From: Halieaceae bacterium UBA5044
GTDB taxonomy: Bacteria > Pseudomonadota > Gammaproteobacteria > Pseudomonadales > Halieaceae
Assembly (NCBI GenBank): GCA_002416125.1
Contig: DIBU01000001.1
Coordinates: forward strand, 62,001 to 126,000
Length of the DNA stretch: 64,000 nucleotides
Direction: 5' to 3'
Positions 32,071 through 41,113 of this stretch are shown piece after piece (the stretch's first letter is position 1; every line of letters starts with the position of its first letter). The notes below the pieces were generated by a model. It worked only from the letters and a program-made list of their open reading frames with translations. It made no database searches and was not told the DNA's origin. The position numbers were made by a program, and so were the translations under genes.

Positions 32071-33462
32071 ATGAGCACAGTGACCAAACTCGACAACAAG
32101 CCCGACTACAAAGTCGCCGATATTTCCCTCGCCGACTGGGGCCGCCGCGAGCTCGAGATCGCCGAGACCGAAATGCCGGCCCTCATGGCCATGCGCGAAA
32201 AATACCGCGCCAGCCAGCCGCTGGCCGGTGCCAAGATCCTCGGCTGCATCCACATGACCATCCAGACCGGAGTGCTTATCGAAACCCTGATCGAACTGGG
32301 CGCCGAAGTGCGCTGGTCGTCCTGCAACATCTTCTCCACCCAGGACCACGCCGCTGCCGCGATCGCCGCGGCTGGCATACCGGTGTTCGCCTGGAAAGGC
32401 GAAACCGAGGAAGAGTATGAATGGTGCCTCGAACAGACGATCCTCAAGGACGGCAAGCCCTGGGACGCCAACATGGTGCTGGACGATGGCGGCGACCTGA
32501 CCGCCATGCTGCACCAGAAATACCCCGCGATGCTGGACCACATCCACGGAGTCACCGAGGAAACCACGACCGGCGTGCACCGCCTGCAGGAGATGCTGGC
32601 GCGCGGCGAGCTGAAGATTCCCGCGGTCAACGTCAATGACTCCATCACCAAGTCCAAGAACGACAACAAGTACGGCTGTCGCCACAGCCTGAACGATGCT
32701 GTGAAGCGCGGCACCGACCACCTGCTGGCCGGCAAGAAGGCACTGGTCATTGGTTACGGCGACGTGGGCAAGGGTTCTGCGCAGTCGCTGCGCCAGGAGG
32801 GCATGATCGTGCGTGTCACGGAGATCGATCCGATCTGTGCCATGCAGGCCTGCATGGATGGCTACGAAGTGGTGTCGCCTTTCATCGACGGCGTCAACAC
32901 CGGCGCCGCTGACTGCATAGACACGAATGTGCTGGGCAATGTGGATCTGCTGGTCACCACCACCGGCAACTACAACGTCTGCGACGAGAACATGCTGCGC
33001 GCCCTGAAAAGCGGCACGGTGGTCTGCAACATCGGCCACTTCGACAACGAAATCGACACCGCTTTCATGCGCCGCAACTGGCAGTGGGAAGAAGTGAAGC
33101 CGCAGGTGCACAAGGTCTATCGGGACGACACCCGCAGTGACTACCTGATTCTGCTGTCCGAGGGCCGCCTGGTGAACCTGGGTAATGCGACCGGCCACCC
33201 CTCGCGCATCATGGATGGCTCCTTCGCCAACCAGGTACTGGCGCAGATTTACCTCTACGAACGCCGCTTTGCCAACCTGGAGCCGGAAATGAAAGCCGCG
33301 GCGCTGCGTGTGGAAGTCCTGCCGAAAAAACTCGACGAAGAAGTGGCTGCACACATGGTGGCGGGCTTTGGTGGCGTCATTACCAGGCTGACCAAGGCGC
33401 AGGCCGAGTACATCAACGTCAAGCAGGAAGGCCCCTTCAAGCCTGACAGCTACAAGTACTAG
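32071..33462 (+). CDS. ahcY: adenosylhomocysteinase (S-adenosylhomocysteine hydrolase)
   Basis: 463 aa from ATG 32071; AAGGA lies 7 nt before it, while the in-frame ATG 32065 is too close. NAD-dependent hydrolysis of SAH to adenosine and homocysteine. Motifs: SSCNIFSTQDHAAAAIA (substrate), NDSITKSKNDNKYGCRHSL, the NAD loop VIGYGDVGKGSAQSLR (near 225), and HPSRIMDGSFANQ. The C-terminus ends in KPDSYKY, with the Lys/Tyr that reach the neighbouring subunit. It is followed 7 bp later by metF. Confidence 0.97.
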   Translation: MSTVTKLDNKPDYKVADISLADWGRRELEIAETEMPALMAMREKYRASQPLAGAKILGCIHMTIQTGVLIETLIELGAEVRWSSCNIFSTQDHAAAAIAAAGIPVFAWKGETEEEYEWCLEQTILKDGKPWDANMVLDDGGDLTAMLHQKYPAMLDHIHGVTEETTTGVHRLQEMLARGELKIPAVNVNDSITKSKNDNKYGCRHSLNDAVKRGTDHLLAGKKALVIGYGDVGKGSAQSLRQEGMIVRVTEIDPICAMQACMDGYEVVSPFIDGVNTGAADCIDTNVLGNVDLLVTTTGNYNVCDENMLRALKSGTVVCNIGHFDNEIDTAFMRRNWQWEEVKPQVHKVYRDDTRSDYLILLSEGRLVNLGNATGHPSRIMDGSFANQVLAQIYLYERRFANLEPEMKAAALRVEVLPKKLDEEVAAHMVAGFGGVITRLTKAQAEYINVKQEGPFKPDSYKY

Positions 33463-33469
33463 GCGCGCC

Positions 33470-34297
33470 ATGCCCACCATCAGCTTCGAGTACTTCCCGC
33501 CCAAGACGGCGGACGGAAAAACAGCCCTGCTGGAGCGGACTACCCCCGCCCTGCAGGCGCTGGACCCCGGTTTCTTTTCGGTCACCTACGGCGCCGGCGG
33601 GTCGACACGCGACAGCACCTTCGGCGTGGTAGCGGCATTGCGCGAGCGCGACATTGACGTCGCGCCGCACCTGAGCTTCGGTGGCGACGGTGAAGACACC
33701 ATCCGCGACCTGCTGCAGCGCTATCGGGAGATGGGCGTGCGTCGTCTGGTGGCCCTGCGCGGCGACATGCCCTCCGGCATGGGGGGCGCCAGCCAGCTGG
33801 TGTACGCCAGCCAGCTGGTGTCGTTTATCCGGGAACACACGGGGGACCATTTCCATATCGAGGTGGCTGCGTATCCGGAAATCCACCCGCAGGCTGAAAG
33901 TTACGACAGCGACCTGCGCTTTCTCAAGGAGAAGCTGGATGCCGGTGCCAACAGCGCCATCACCCAGTACTTCTACAATGTCGAGTCCTACTTCTACTTC
34001 CTCGACCAGTGCGCCGCCATCGGTATCGACAAGCCCATCGTCGCGGGCATCATGCCCATCACCAACTTTGCCAACCTGGCGCGTTTTTCACGCAACTGCG
34101 GCGCCGAAATCCCGCGCTGGATATGCCAGCGCATAGAGGGCTTCGGCAACGACCAGGAGAGCATTCGGCAGTTCGGTATCGACGTGGTGACCCAGCTGTG
34201 CCAGACCCTGCTCGAAAGCGGTGCGCCGGGCCTGCACTTCTACACCATGAACCAGATAGAGCCGACGCGGCAGATTCGCAACAACCTGGGGCTGTAG
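33470..34297 (+). CDS. metF: methylenetetrahydrofolate reductase
   Basis: 275 aa, FAD-dependent TIM-barrel enzyme producing 5-methyl-THF for methionine synthesis. It begins MPTISFEYFPPKT, with FSVTYGAGGSTRD (near 36-48) carrying a catalytic Glu/Asp region, and VAAYPEIHPQA and NSAITQYFYN typical of MetF. It follows ahcY by 7 bp, completing a SAM-cycle unit (metK, ahcY, metF) beside SahR. Confidence 0.95.
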   Translation: MPTISFEYFPPKTADGKTALLERTTPALQALDPGFFSVTYGAGGSTRDSTFGVVAALRERDIDVAPHLSFGGDGEDTIRDLLQRYREMGVRRLVALRGDMPSGMGGASQLVYASQLVSFIREHTGDHFHIEVAAYPEIHPQAESYDSDLRFLKEKLDAGANSAITQYFYNVESYFYFLDQCAAIGIDKPIVAGIMPITNFANLARFSRNCGAEIPRWICQRIEGFGNDQESIRQFGIDVVTQLCQTLLESGAPGLHFYTMNQIEPTRQIRNNLGL

Positions 34298-34306
34298 GGC
34301 GCAGCG

Positions 34307-35044
34307 ATGCGGATACCACGCATTTTCACGGCGCAGGCACTTGCCGGCGGCAGCAGTGTGACCCTGGAGGCCGGCCCCAGCCAACACCTGGCCAAGGTGT
34401 TGCGTATGGGCCCCGGCGCGGCGGTCTGCCTGTTCGACGGCAGCGGCAGCGATTTTCCAGCGACCATCCTGGCAGCGGACAAACGCGCCGTGACGGTGAT
34501 GCTGGAACCCGCGCAGCCCGGTCTGCCGGAGTCCCCGCTGCGTATTCACCTGGGCATCGGTGTCTCGCGCGGGGAGCGCATGGACTGGGTGGTACAGAAA
34601 GCCACTGAACTGGGCGTGGCCGCCATCACTCCCCTGTATACCGAGCGCACCGAGGTGCGCCTGCGCGGGGAGCGGGAGGCACGCAAGTTGCAACACTGGC
34701 AGCAGATAGCCATCAGTGCCTGTGAACAGTCCGGCCGCAGTTGCCTGCCGCAGGTGTTCGCGCCAGAGACGCTGCCCACCTGGCTGGGCAACTGCACGGA
34801 CGACCAGCGACTGGTGCTGCACCACCGCGCCGTCGCACTGCCCGCCGCCGCAGCCCCTCCCGCGTCACTGAGCCTGCTGGTCGGGCCCGAGGGCGGGCTC
34901 AGTGCAGGCGAAATCGAGGCCGCGGAAGCCGCCGGCTTCCTGCCCCTGGCGCTGGGGCCGCGAGTGCTGCGCACGGAGACGGCGCCGCTGGCAGCACTGG
35001 CCATGCTGCAGGCCCGCTGGGGCGATATGCCACTGCCCGGCTAA
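34307..35044 (+). CDS. rsmE: 16S rRNA (uracil1498-N3)-methyltransferase
   Basis: 245 aa. SPOUT-class enzyme: a PUA-like N-terminal domain (about 1-70) and a C-terminal knot with LLVGPEGGLSAGEIEAA (near 192) and GPRVLRTETAPLAALAML (near 220), the SAM-binding turns. It starts 9 bp after metF and may be part of its transcript. rsmE upstream of gshB is also seen in Pseudomonas. Confidence 0.94.
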   Translation: MRIPRIFTAQALAGGSSVTLEAGPSQHLAKVLRMGPGAAVCLFDGSGSDFPATILAADKRAVTVMLEPAQPGLPESPLRIHLGIGVSRGERMDWVVQKATELGVAAITPLYTERTEVRLRGEREARKLQHWQQIAISACEQSGRSCLPQVFAPETLPTWLGNCTDDQRLVLHHRAVALPAAAAPPASLSLLVGPEGGLSAGEIEAAEAAGFLPLALGPRVLRTETAPLAALAMLQARWGDMPLPG

Positions 35045-35122
35045 CAGCGCGGGCCGCTGCTGCGCTTGCGCAGGACACACCCATTGCGTACTTTACGGCA
35101 ACACTATTTGCGGACAGCAGTG

Positions 35123-36076
35123 ATGACCACCAAGATCGGCGTTGTAATGGATCCCATCTCCCGGGTGCAGTTCAAGAAGGACAGCACCCTGGCCATGCTC
35201 TGGGCCGCACAGGCCCGTGACTGGCAGCTCTACTACATGGAGCCCGGCGATCTGTTCCTGGAACAGGGCAAGGCCCGCGCCAGCGTCTCGCACCTGACCG
35301 TATTCCGTGATCCGGACAGCTGGTACACACTGGGCGACGCACATGTCCAGGACCTTGCCGAACTCGATGCCATTCTCATGCGCAAGGATCCGCCCTTCGA
35401 CAACGAGTACGTGTACGCCACGTACATTCTCGAGGCCGCAGAGCGGCAAGGTACGCTCATCGTCAACCGCTGCCACAGTCTGCGCGACTGCAACGAGAAG
35501 GTGTTCGCCACCCAGTTCCCCCAGTGCTGTCCGCCCGTGCTGGTGAGCAGCAATACCCGACGTCTGAAGGCCTTCCAGACCGAGCACGGCGATGTGATCT
35601 TCAAGCCGCTGGACGGCATGGGCGGATCGTCCATTTTCCGGGTAAAACCCGGCGACCCCAATCTGAATGTGATTCTGGAAACCCTGACGGATTTCGGCAG
35701 GCGCACGATCATGGCCCAGCGCTTCATTCCCGAGATCTCGGAAGGGGACAAGCGCATCCTGATGATCAACGGTGAACCCATACCCTACTGCCTGGCGCGC
35801 GTCCCCTCGGTCGGTGAAACCCGCGGCAATCTTGCGGCGGGGGGCACCGGGCGTCCGCAACCGCTGTCCGCGCGGGATCGCTGGATTGCCGAGCAGGTGG
35901 GTCCCAGCCTGCGCGAGCGCGGCCTGTATTTTGTCGGCCTGGACGTCATTGGCGACTACCTGACCGAAATCAACGTGACCAGCCCCACCGGGATCCAGGA
36001 AATCGAGCGCGCCTACGATGTCGACATCGGCGGCCAGCTCATGGACTGCATTGCCGCGGAGCTGGCCTCCCGCTAG
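35123..36076 (+). CDS. gshB: glutathione synthetase
   Basis: 317 aa. ATP-grasp ligase adding glycine to gamma-glutamylcysteine. Start ATG 35123 gives MTTKIGVVMDPISRVQFKKDS, the canonical N-terminus; the frame is open to 35066 but unsupported. ATP-grasp motifs are FKPLDGMGGSSIFRV (near 160) and the C-terminal FVGLDVIGDYLTEINVTSPTG (near 270). It is followed 12 bp later by a tonB-like gene. Confidence 0.95.
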   Translation: MTTKIGVVMDPISRVQFKKDSTLAMLWAAQARDWQLYYMEPGDLFLEQGKARASVSHLTVFRDPDSWYTLGDAHVQDLAELDAILMRKDPPFDNEYVYATYILEAAERQGTLIVNRCHSLRDCNEKVFATQFPQCCPPVLVSSNTRRLKAFQTEHGDVIFKPLDGMGGSSIFRVKPGDPNLNVILETLTDFGRRTIMAQRFIPEISEGDKRILMINGEPIPYCLARVPSVGETRGNLAAGGTGRPQPLSARDRWIAEQVGPSLRERGLYFVGLDVIGDYLTEINVTSPTGIQEIERAYDVDIGGQLMDCIAAELASR

Positions 36077-36088
36077 GGTACGCTGCAG

Positions 36089-36934
36089 ATGTCCGCAACA
36101 ACCGCTCCGCCGGTGGACAACCGTTTCAGCATCGCGCTGTTCCTGGCGGGGGCCCTGCATCTCATTCTCCTGCTCGGTCTCGGCTTCGACTTCGAGCCAC
36201 CGACGCCACCGGCGCCCCAACTGGCGATCACCCTCGCCCAGCAGCGCAGTGCACTGACCCCGGAGGACATCACCCACCTCGCCCAGTTCAGCCAGATGGG
36301 CAGTGGCGATGCGGCCAACGAGGACCGCATGGGGGGGCGTACCTCCGGTGCACCGGAACAGGCGCAGGCGCGGGAAGCGAGCGATGCGTCGGAGGCGACC
36401 CGCGCCGATACCGCGCTGAGCGCGCGCCACAGTCGTGAACAGACCGCTGCAGCGCGCGAGCGGCAACGCGACGCCGTGTCGATGGCGGCCCCCCAACCCG
36501 TTGGCCTGACCGCCCGCCTGCAGGACGAGCGCGCCGAACTGGATATCGATGAAGACCGGGACACCCGGTCCAGCGCGCCCCGGGTGCGTCGCCTCAGTGC
36601 TGTTTCAGCCAAGGAGGCCATTGATGCGGCCTACCTGCACGACTGGCGCCGGCGTGTGGAGGCGGTGGGCAACCAGTACTACCCGGAGGCCTCCATCCGC
36701 TACGGCCTGTATGGCAGCCTGCAGTTGCTGGTCGTGATCAACTACGAGGGGCAGCTGGAGGACATTCGTATCCTCAGCTCCTCGGGTTACGCGGTGCTCG
36801 ATGAAGCGGCGATGAAAATCGTCCGTATGGCGGCGCCGTTCGCGCCGTTTCCCGCCGCGTTAAGGGCCACTACCGACAAGCTGGAGATCGTCCGGACGTG
36901 GCAATTTGAAGAAAACCGGCTAAGCTCAGGGTGA
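36089..36934 (+). CDS. tonB: TonB-family energy transducer
   Basis: 281 aa. The N-terminal anchor has one membrane helix (FSIALFLAGALHLILLLGLGF, about 13-33), then a Pro-rich stretch and a long charged linker (about 45-185). The C-terminal TonB fold (about 195-275) shows YYPEASIRYGLYGSLQLLVVI and ILSSSGYAVLDEAAMKIVRMA. It matches TonB3 of Pseudomonas, encoded at the same place between gshB and yqgE. It may energise the two receptors at 11420 and 15104, but no exbBD is in this window. Confidence 0.88.
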   Translation: MSATTAPPVDNRFSIALFLAGALHLILLLGLGFDFEPPTPPAPQLAITLAQQRSALTPEDITHLAQFSQMGSGDAANEDRMGGRTSGAPEQAQAREASDASEATRADTALSARHSREQTAAARERQRDAVSMAAPQPVGLTARLQDERAELDIDEDRDTRSSAPRVRRLSAVSAKEAIDAAYLHDWRRRVEAVGNQYYPEASIRYGLYGSLQLLVVINYEGQLEDIRILSSSGYAVLDEAAMKIVRMAAPFAPFPAALRATTDKLEIVRTWQFEENRLSSG

Positions 36935-36935
36935 G

Positions 36936-36959
36936 CGCATCGCCACAAGGGCGATGCGG
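36936..36959. repeat. hairpin at the tonB-yqgE junction
   Basis: CGCATCGCC-ACAA-GGGCGATGCG forms a ~9-bp stem directly after tonB, with no T-run. The 3' arm contains the first possible yqgE start (ATG 36954). It could limit transcription or shield that start. Confidence 0.5.
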
Positions 36960-36965
36960 GTTGCC

Positions 36966-37571
36966 ATGAGGTCAACACCCACTCACATGCCGGTTTCCAG
37001 CAACGTCAGCAACAGCGGCGCCTGCCTTCGTGATCACTTCCTGCTGGCCATGCCCAGCCTCAACGAGGGCCTGTTCTCGCACAGCGTCACCTACCTCTGC
37101 GAGCACGGTGAGAGTGGCGCCATGGGTCTGGTCATCAACCAGCCCCTCGACCTGAGCGTCGCCGAAATTTTCGAGCACCTGAAAATCCGGCCCAGCCGCG
37201 ACTTCAGTGACGAACCGGTCATGGCCGGCGGGCCGGTGCAGCTGGATCACGGTTTTGTGCTGCACCGTGGCGCCGGCAAGCACTGGGACGCCAGTCTCAC
37301 AGTCACTGACGACATCACCCTCACCACATCGCGCGATATTCTCGTGGCGATCGCGGACGGCAGTGGCCCGCAGGAGTACCTGATCGCACTGGGCTACGCG
37401 GGCTGGTCTGCAGGGCAGCTGGAAGAGGAGCTGTCCCGCAACAGCTGGCTCACCGTCCCCGCCGACAGCGATATCCTGTTCGCGACGCCCTGGCAGCGCC
37501 GCATGTCGGCGGCGGCCGGGGCGCTGGGCATCGACATGAACCTGATCAGTGCGCAGGCGGGGCATGCCTGA
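36966..37571 (+). CDS. yqgE: YqgE/AlgH family protein (UPF0301)
   Basis: 201 aa from ATG 36966. Three starts are possible (36954, 36966, 36987); the first lies inside a hairpin, so 36966 is preferred with low certainty. The family core is CLRDHFLLAMPSLNEGLFSHSVTYLCEHGESGAMGLVINQPL, listed here as consecutive motifs DHFLLAMP, SVTYLCEH and GAMGLVIN, then PVMAGGPVQLDHGFVLH and IALGYAGWSAGQLEEEL. Function is unknown despite the AlgH name. Its end overlaps yqgF by 8 bp. Confidence 0.88.
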   Translation: MRSTPTHMPVSSNVSNSGACLRDHFLLAMPSLNEGLFSHSVTYLCEHGESGAMGLVINQPLDLSVAEIFEHLKIRPSRDFSDEPVMAGGPVQLDHGFVLHRGAGKHWDASLTVTDDITLTTSRDILVAIADGSGPQEYLIALGYAGWSAGQLEEELSRNSWLTVPADSDILFATPWQRRMSAAAGALGIDMNLISAQAGHA

Positions 37572-38013
37572 ACTGCCGCCCGGTGCGCGGGCGGGCAGCA
37601 GCACCCTGCTGGCCTTCGACTATGGCCTGCGCCAGATCGGCGTGGCGGTGGGCAACTCCCTGCTCGGCACCTGTCAGCCGCTCTGCGTGCTGCGGGCCCG
37701 GGATGGCATACCGGACTGGGAGCAGATCAACACCCTGGTGGTCGAGTGGCAGCCCGGACTGATCGTGGTGGGTGATCCGCTGAACATGGACGGTAGCGTG
37801 AGCCCGCTGGCGCTGCGGGCGCGCAAGTTCGCCCGGCGCCTGCACGGGCGCCTGGGAATACCTGTGGAAATGAGTGACGAGCGCCTGACGAGCTACGCGG
37901 TGAAGTCCGAACAGCGCGAGCGGGGGCACCGTGGCGACTACCGCGCCGTGCCCGTTGACAGTCACGCCGCAGAATTGATCCTGCAGGCCTGGCTCAACCG
38001 GCAGAGCGCCTGA
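37564..38013 (+). CDS. yqgF: Holliday-junction-resolvase-like nuclease YqgF/RuvX
   Basis: 149 aa from ATG 37564. RNase H-like fold: LLAFDYGLRQIGVAVGNSL with the first catalytic Asp (near 20), VVGDPLNMDGSVS, and EMSDERLTSYAV with the second acidic site (near 105), and a final DSHAAELILQAWL. The family processes the 5' end of 16S rRNA. It overlaps yqgE by 8 bp and converges on pilU. In Pseudomonas pyrR-pyrB-pyrC follow here; they are absent. Confidence 0.92.
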   Translation: MPELPPGARAGSSTLLAFDYGLRQIGVAVGNSLLGTCQPLCVLRARDGIPDWEQINTLVVEWQPGLIVVGDPLNMDGSVSPLALRARKFARRLHGRLGIPVEMSDERLTSYAVKSEQRERGHRGDYRAVPVDSHAAELILQAWLNRQSA

Positions 38014-38028
38014 GCTGCGCTGCAGGCG

Positions 38029-39168
38029 CTACTTGCGACCCATGTGCTTGCCGCGATCCGATTCGTCGAAACTCAGGTCGAGGTCGTCACCACCCGTCGC
38101 CTGCCCTTTGTCGAACATCTTGATCATCAGACGCACATCGTTGGCCGAGTCGGCATAGCGGATCGCGTCCTCCCGGCTGATCAGGTTGCTCTTGTAGGCC
38201 TGAATCAAGGACTGGTCCATGGTCTGCATGCCCTGCTCCGTGGACTTCGCCATCACGTCCTTGATCAGGTGCACGTCGCCCTTGCGGATATAGTCCTGGA
38301 TCAGCGGTGAGTTCAGCAGCACTTCCACCACCGGCGTGCGCCCCTTGCCCTCCTTATGCGGCAGCAGTTGCTGGGCCACCATGGCTTTCAGGTTCAGTGA
38401 CAGGTCCATCCACACCTGGGAGTGCAGGTCGGCGGGGAAAAAGCTCTGGATGCGATCCAGCGCCTGGTTGGCGTTGTTGGCGTGCAGGGTGCAGAGGCAC
38501 AGGTGGCCGGTTTCAGCGAAGGTCAGCGCCTGGGCCATGGTGTCGGCGGAGCGCACCTCGCCGATCATGATGACGTCCGGCGCCTGGCGCAGGGTATTCT
38601 TCAGCGCCACGTCGAAGGACTCGGTGTCGATACCCACCTCGCGCTGGGTGACCAGGCAGTTGCCGTGGTCGTGCATAAACTCGATCGGGTCTTCAATGCT
38701 GATGATATGCCCGCGGCTGTTCTGGTTGCGGTAGCCCACCATTGCGGCGAGTGAGGTGGACTTACCGGTGCCGGTGGCGCCGACAAAGATCACCAGGCCA
38801 CGCTTGGTCATGGCCAGTTCCTTGATGATCGGTGGCAGACCCAGTGCCTCGATCTCGGGGATTTCCGTATGGATGCGGCGAACGACCAGCCCCATGCTGC
38901 CGCGCTGCACCAGGGCATTGACCCGGAAGCGGCCGAGCTCCGGCACGGCCAGCGCAAAGTTGCACTCGTGGGTACGCAGGAACTCTTCCTGCTGCCGCTC
39001 GCTCATGGTCGACAGCACGATCTCGCGGGTCTGCTCATCGGTATAGCGGGTCTTGCTGATCGGGTAGATCTGGCCGTCAATCTTGATGCTCGGCGGTGCA
39101 CCCGCCGTGATGAAGCCGTCGGAAGCCTGTTCCTTGACGACCCGTTGCAACAACTCATCAATCAACAT
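38029..39168 (-). CDS. pilU: type IV pilus retraction ATPase accessory protein PilU
   Basis: 379 aa. Hexameric secretion-type ATPase: Walker A IFVGATGTGKSTSLAAMV (near 130), Asp box SIEDPIEFMHDHG, Walker B APDVIMIGEVRSADTM (near 205), His box TGHLCLCTLHANNANQALD. It lacks the AIRNLIRE motif of PilT and has the long C-terminal tail (GGDDLDLSFDESD) of PilU, which acts with PilT in pilus retraction. It is encoded 24 bp after pilT. Confidence 0.93.
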   Translation of the reverse strand: MLIDELLQRVVKEQASDGFITAGAPPSIKIDGQIYPISKTRYTDEQTREIVLSTMSERQQEEFLRTHECNFALAVPELGRFRVNALVQRGSMGLVVRRIHTEIPEIEALGLPPIIKELAMTKRGLVIFVGATGTGKSTSLAAMVGYRNQNSRGHIISIEDPIEFMHDHGNCLVTQREVGIDTESFDVALKNTLRQAPDVIMIGEVRSADTMAQALTFAETGHLCLCTLHANNANQALDRIQSFFPADLHSQVWMDLSLNLKAMVAQQLLPHKEGKGRTPVVEVLLNSPLIQDYIRKGDVHLIKDVMAKSTEQGMQTMDQSLIQAYKSNLISREDAIRYADSANDVRLMIKMFDKGQATGGDDLDLSFDESDRGKHMGRK

Positions 39169-39192
39169 GATCCGCTCTCCAATCCCTGAGTT

Positions 39193-40227
39193 CTAGAAGT
39201 TTTCCGGCATACGCGCCTTTTCCCGGGCCACGTCGCGGGTAATGACACGGCGTTCCACCAGGTCCTTGAGGCACTGGTCCATGGTCTGCATGCCCAGCGC
39301 GTGCCCGGTCTGGATCGCCGAATACATCTGGGCCACTTTGTCCTCACGGATCAGGTTGCGGATGGCCGAGGTGCCACGCATGATTTCGTGCGCCGCTACG
39401 CGACCCCCCGTGGCGCGCTTGAGCAGGGTCTGCGACACAACCGCCTGCAGCGATTCGGAGAGCATTGAACGCACCATGGACTTCTCCGCTGCGGGAAACA
39501 CGTCGACAATACGGTCGATGGTTTTCGCAGCAGAGGTCGTGTGCAGCGTGCCGAACACCAGGTGGCCGGTTTCCGCCGCGGTCAGCGCCAGGCGGATGGT
39601 TTCCAGGTCGCGCATCTCACCCACCAGGATAATATCCGGGTCTTCCCGCAACGCCGAGCGCAACGCCTCGGAGAAGCCGAGTGTATCGCGGTGCACCTCG
39701 CGCTGGTTGACCAGGCACTTTTTGCTCTCGTGCACGAATTCGATCGGGTCCTCGATGGTGAGGATGTGCTCGTACTTGTTGTCGTTGATATGGTCGACCA
39801 TGGCCGCCAGTGTGGTTGACTTGCCGGAACCGGTGGGCCCGGTCACCAGCACCAGCCCCCGCGGCATCATGGAGATATCGCGGAATACCGGGCCCATGCC
39901 GAGATCTTCCATGGTCAGCACTTTCGAGGGAATGGTACGGAATACTGCCCCTGCGCCGCGGTTCTGGTTGAAGGCGTTGACCCGGAAACGCGCAACACCC
40001 GGTACCTCGAACGAGAAGTCAGTCTCCAGGAACTCCTCGTAGTCCTTGCGCTGCTTGTCGTTCATGATGTCGTAGATGAGATCGTGTACCTGCTTGTGAT
40101 CCATCGGCGGCAGGTTGATGCGACGCACATCACCGTCAACACGGATCATGGGCGGCAGGCCGGCAGACAGGTGCAAATCCGATGCACCCTGTTTGGCACT
40201 GAACGCGAGAAGTTCTGTAATATCCAC
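39193..40227 (-). CDS. pilT: type IV pilus retraction ATPase PilT
   Basis: 344 aa from GTG 40227, with GGAG 7 nt upstream; this matches the usual PilT N-terminus (MDITELLAFSAKQGASDLHL). Walker A VTGPTGSGKSTTLAAMVD (near 135), TIEDPIEFVHESK, Walker B DPDIILVGEMRDLETI, and the diagnostic SAIRNLIRED motif (near 290) needed for retraction. Drives pilus disassembly, twitching and DNA uptake. First gene of the pilT-pilU unit and divergent from yggS. Confidence 0.96.
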   Translation of the reverse strand: MDITELLAFSAKQGASDLHLSAGLPPMIRVDGDVRRINLPPMDHKQVHDLIYDIMNDKQRKDYEEFLETDFSFEVPGVARFRVNAFNQNRGAGAVFRTIPSKVLTMEDLGMGPVFRDISMMPRGLVLVTGPTGSGKSTTLAAMVDHINDNKYEHILTIEDPIEFVHESKKCLVNQREVHRDTLGFSEALRSALREDPDIILVGEMRDLETIRLALTAAETGHLVFGTLHTTSAAKTIDRIVDVFPAAEKSMVRSMLSESLQAVVSQTLLKRATGGRVAAHEIMRGTSAIRNLIREDKVAQMYSAIQTGHALGMQTMDQCLKDLVERRVITRDVAREKARMPENF

Positions 40228-40349
40228 CGTTCCACTCCCTCTGGGCCGGTCCGGCGCACGCGCCGGAGTCTGCTGCGCACCGCACGCCGGGCGGCAACAC
40301 AAGATTCTCAACTCGCCTGGGGGTAGCTTAATCCGCTACCATCTACGGC

Positions 40350-41054
40350 ATGCAGACTGAACATCTCGCTCAACGCATTGCCAGGCTCCTCGAAAGAGTA
40401 CGACTCAGCGCGGAAAAAAGCCAGCGCGCGCCGGAGGGGATACGCGTGCTCGCTGTCAGCAAAACCCGCGATGCAGAGGAGGTGCGAGCCGCTGCGGCCC
40501 TCGGGCTGCGGGATTTCGGTGAAAACTATGTGCAGGAGGGCCTGGCGAAGATCGAGGCACTGGCCGGGCTCGACCTCTGCTGGCACTTCATCGGCCCCAT
40601 ACAGTCCAACAAGACCCGCGCCCTCGCCGAGCATTTTGCCTGGGTGCACAGTGTCGACCGGCTCAAGATCGCCCAGCGCCTGAGTGCGCAGCGTCCGGCG
40701 CAGTTGCCCGACCTGCAGGTCTGCCTGCAGGTCAACATTTCCGGGGAAGACAGCAAGTCGGGCGTCGACCCCAGTGAGCTGCTGGCGCTGGCCACAGCCG
40801 TGGCGCAACTGCCCCGGCTGCAGCTGCGCGGCCTGATGGCGATTCCGGCACCCGCTGACACCCTGGCCCGGCAACGCGAGCCCTTCGCCCGCCTGCGCGA
40901 CGCCCTGGTAGCGCTACAGGCAACGCTGCCCACGCTGGACACGCTTTCCATGGGCATGTCTGGCGACCTCGAAGCGGCCATTGCCGAAGGCGCCACCATT
41001 GTGCGTGTGGGCACCGACCTGTTCGGGCCCCGCGCAACGCCGCGGGGCGGATGA
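40350..41054 (+). CDS. yggS: YggS/PROSC-family PLP homeostasis protein
   Basis: 234 aa. Alanine-racemase-like TIM barrel that binds PLP without known enzymatic activity. The PLP lysine is in RVLAVSKTRD (near residue 36); FGENYVQEGLAKIEAL, WHFIGPIQSNKT and LSMGMSGDLEAAIAEGATIVRVGTDLFG are the family signatures. It is divergent from pilT and lies upstream of proC and yggT, a common gammaproteobacterial operon. Confidence 0.95.
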   Translation: MQTEHLAQRIARLLERVRLSAEKSQRAPEGIRVLAVSKTRDAEEVRAAAALGLRDFGENYVQEGLAKIEALAGLDLCWHFIGPIQSNKTRALAEHFAWVHSVDRLKIAQRLSAQRPAQLPDLQVCLQVNISGEDSKSGVDPSELLALATAVAQLPRLQLRGLMAIPAPADTLARQREPFARLRDALVALQATLPTLDTLSMGMSGDLEAAIAEGATIVRVGTDLFGPRATPRGG

Positions 41055-41113
41055 TTTCGGCCAGCCGCGGCGTGTATACTGCGGCCTTTCCCTGAGCAAC
41101 CGACACACAGACT

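Noticed and set aside
40311..40349. Longer PilT starting at 40311
   Set aside because: The extra 28 residues are unlike PilT, while GTG 40227 has a Shine-Dalgarno and gives the family N-terminus.
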